Source: Bacteroidota bacterium
GTDB lineage: Bacteria; Bacteroidota; Bacteroidia; Chitinophagales; UBA10324
DNA: 64,000 nucleotides
Direction: 5' to 3'
Assembly (NCBI GenBank): GCA_018267315.1
Contig: JAFDYS010000006.1
Span: 1 to 64,000, forward strand
The translations under genes and the position numbers were made by a program. Positions 63,197 through 64,000 of the stretch are shown here, in pieces. The notes under the pieces are model-generated. The model made no database searches, was not told the DNA's origin, and saw only the letters and a program-made list of their open reading frames with translations. Every line of letters begins with the position of its first letter. The stretch's first letter is position 1.

Positions 63197-64000
63197 TTAT
63201 TTGCCCCACACGATTCCATTCTCCCCGTAGGTCGCATACCAGCTGAACCAATAAGAGAAATAGCCATTCAGTTTTTCGCCGGTATTCTTGTTAATCGCCG
63301 CGGGTACCAAATTGGTCACCTTCGCCTCCACCAATCCCTCTTTAGTCTGCTTCGTGGCCTTACCGGCCTTCAGCAGATCAAGCCAGTGGAAAGCGACGGA
63401 CTCATCACCGATCTGAACCACGAACATTTCATCCTTATTATTGTAACGATCACTGATTTTGCCAACCGGGAAATACAGTTCTTCGCTGGAATTGTAATCC
63501 GAATACGGGTACTGAAAGTAATTTCGATCGAAACCGGTATCCGTACTAAGCACTTTGGCGTTAGGAAAATATTGCTCCACATCTTCATAGGAAATCAGAA
63601 CAGAATTGATCAGCTGAAGTTTCGTGCCGAGATCATCTCCCACCACGCATTCTCCCATGGCCTGCGACCAGAGCGATTCCTTCTTGCTGTCGAACATCAG
63701 CAGGTTGGATTCGTACAACTTGCCGCTCACGCCGAAGAGCAGTGTGTCGCGGCCGAACACGCGGCTAAATACCATGCCTGAACCGCATAACGGACAGAAT
63801 GTGACGACGACCGGTTGTCCGCCGATCTCATCATTCACGATCTCATGCCAGTTGAGAATATTCAGCGGATAAAATTTCTGCTCGCCATTCCAATCGAGGA
63901 ATACACCGAAATCAGGCGCGCTGAGAAATTTATGCGCTTCCGCCGCACTTACGAATTTGGGATAATCAATGGCGGGAATATCATTCTTGCCCGGTCCTCC
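63197..64000 (-). CDS. DUF3179 domain protein, 5' end outside the window
   Basis: The frame is open from the window end to TAA at 63197-63199, giving 267 residues without the start. PAIDYPKFVSAAEAHKFL...FYPLNILNWHEIVNDEIGG and VVTFCPLCGSGMVFSR are the DUF3179 signature with a Cys-x2-Cys pair, and DTGFDRNYFQYPY is a conserved motif near the middle. Function unknown. A shorter start at GTG 63838 would cut off the conserved N-terminal part. It converges on the DinB gene with 30 bases between. Confidence 0.85.
   Translation of the reverse strand, partial: GGPGKNDIPAIDYPKFVSAAEAHKFLSAPDFGVFLDWNGEQKFYPLNILNWHEIVNDEIGGQPVVVTFCPLCGSGMVFSRVFGRDTLLFGVSGKLYESNLLMFDSKKESLWSQAMGECVVGDDLGTKLQLINSVLISYEDVEQYFPNAKVLSTDTGFDRNYFQYPYSDYNSSEELYFPVGKISDRYNNKDEMFVVQIGDESVAFHWLDLLKAGKATKQTKEGLVEAKVTNLVPAAINKNTGEKLNGYFSYWFSWYATYGENGIVWGK

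Overview
The window is a chromosomal segment of a Bacteroidota bacterium. The best evidence is the short primary sigma factor without region 1.1, the many exported proteins typical of that phylum (a TonB-dependent receptor with an N-terminal carboxypeptidase-like domain, a PorV-like barrel, an OmpA protein with thrombospondin type 3 repeats, LuxE-like acyltransferase, START-like protein), and more than twenty matches to the phylum's -7 promoter element TAnnTTTG. Menaquinone synthesis by the futalosine route (MqnD) and system I cytochrome c maturation (CcmB, CcmC) suggest a Chitinophagia/Cytophagia/Sphingobacteriia-like lineage more than a gut Bacteroides or a flavobacterium, but this is inference. 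I see no rRNA, tRNA, insertion sequence, prophage, CRISPR array or replication origin.

Layout. 1-5 kb: end of an unknown gene, a serine hydrolase, DNA polymerase III delta, AMP nucleosidase, an orphan HsdR-N nuclease-like protein and a LamG lipoprotein, with repeats between them. 5-14 kb: Ffh, RpoD, START-like protein, an LptF/LptG permease, an AT-hook winged-helix protein, a dolichol-phosphate-mannose-synthase-like glycosyltransferase, MqnD and Maf. 13-21 kb: a GT-C/TPR membrane protein, an ACE-like peptidase, glutathione peroxidase, an OmpA/TSP3 protein and an RCK potassium channel. 20-28 kb: LuxE-like acyltransferase, a lipoprotein, a very large NtrY-like kinase and a kinase/OmpR-type regulator pair. 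28-34 kb: a second glutathione peroxidase behind accC, an outer-membrane protein, ccmB-ccmC-ccmD-like and a glutamate-type dehydrogenase. 34-42 kb: two alpha/beta hydrolases (one lacking the nucleophile serine), an ABC exporter, PspC, GNAT, GltS and DUF1304. 42-50 kb: TonB receptor, ferritin, DinB, a second GNAT, a MocR regulator with operator-like repeats, and a TrmH-type methyltransferase. 50-64 kb: MutS, cold-shock protein, LolD-like ATPase, PlsC-like acyltransferase, TrpS, a deoxynucleoside kinase, PorV-like and helix-hairpin-helix exported proteins, an M1 aminopeptidase, a metallophosphoesterase, a second DinB and a truncated DUF3179 protein.

Most genes are housekeeping or envelope genes in short operons. 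The signal not explained by genes is between them: (a) a recurring TAnnTTTG/TAnnTTCG element, often only 4-7 bases before the start codon, which would give leaderless or nearly leaderless mRNAs; (b) four small arrays of 7-base repeats; (c) three palindromic, MITE-like repeats, one of which abuts and artificially extends an open reading frame; (d) an operator-like set of repeats at the MocR promoter; and (e) an unusual number of convergent gene pairs whose stop codons touch or overlap. I did not find a clearly new multi-gene defence or metabolic system. No stretch longer than about 300 bases is without a gene; the longest gaps (7433-7666 and 54422-54665) hold promoters and short repeats.
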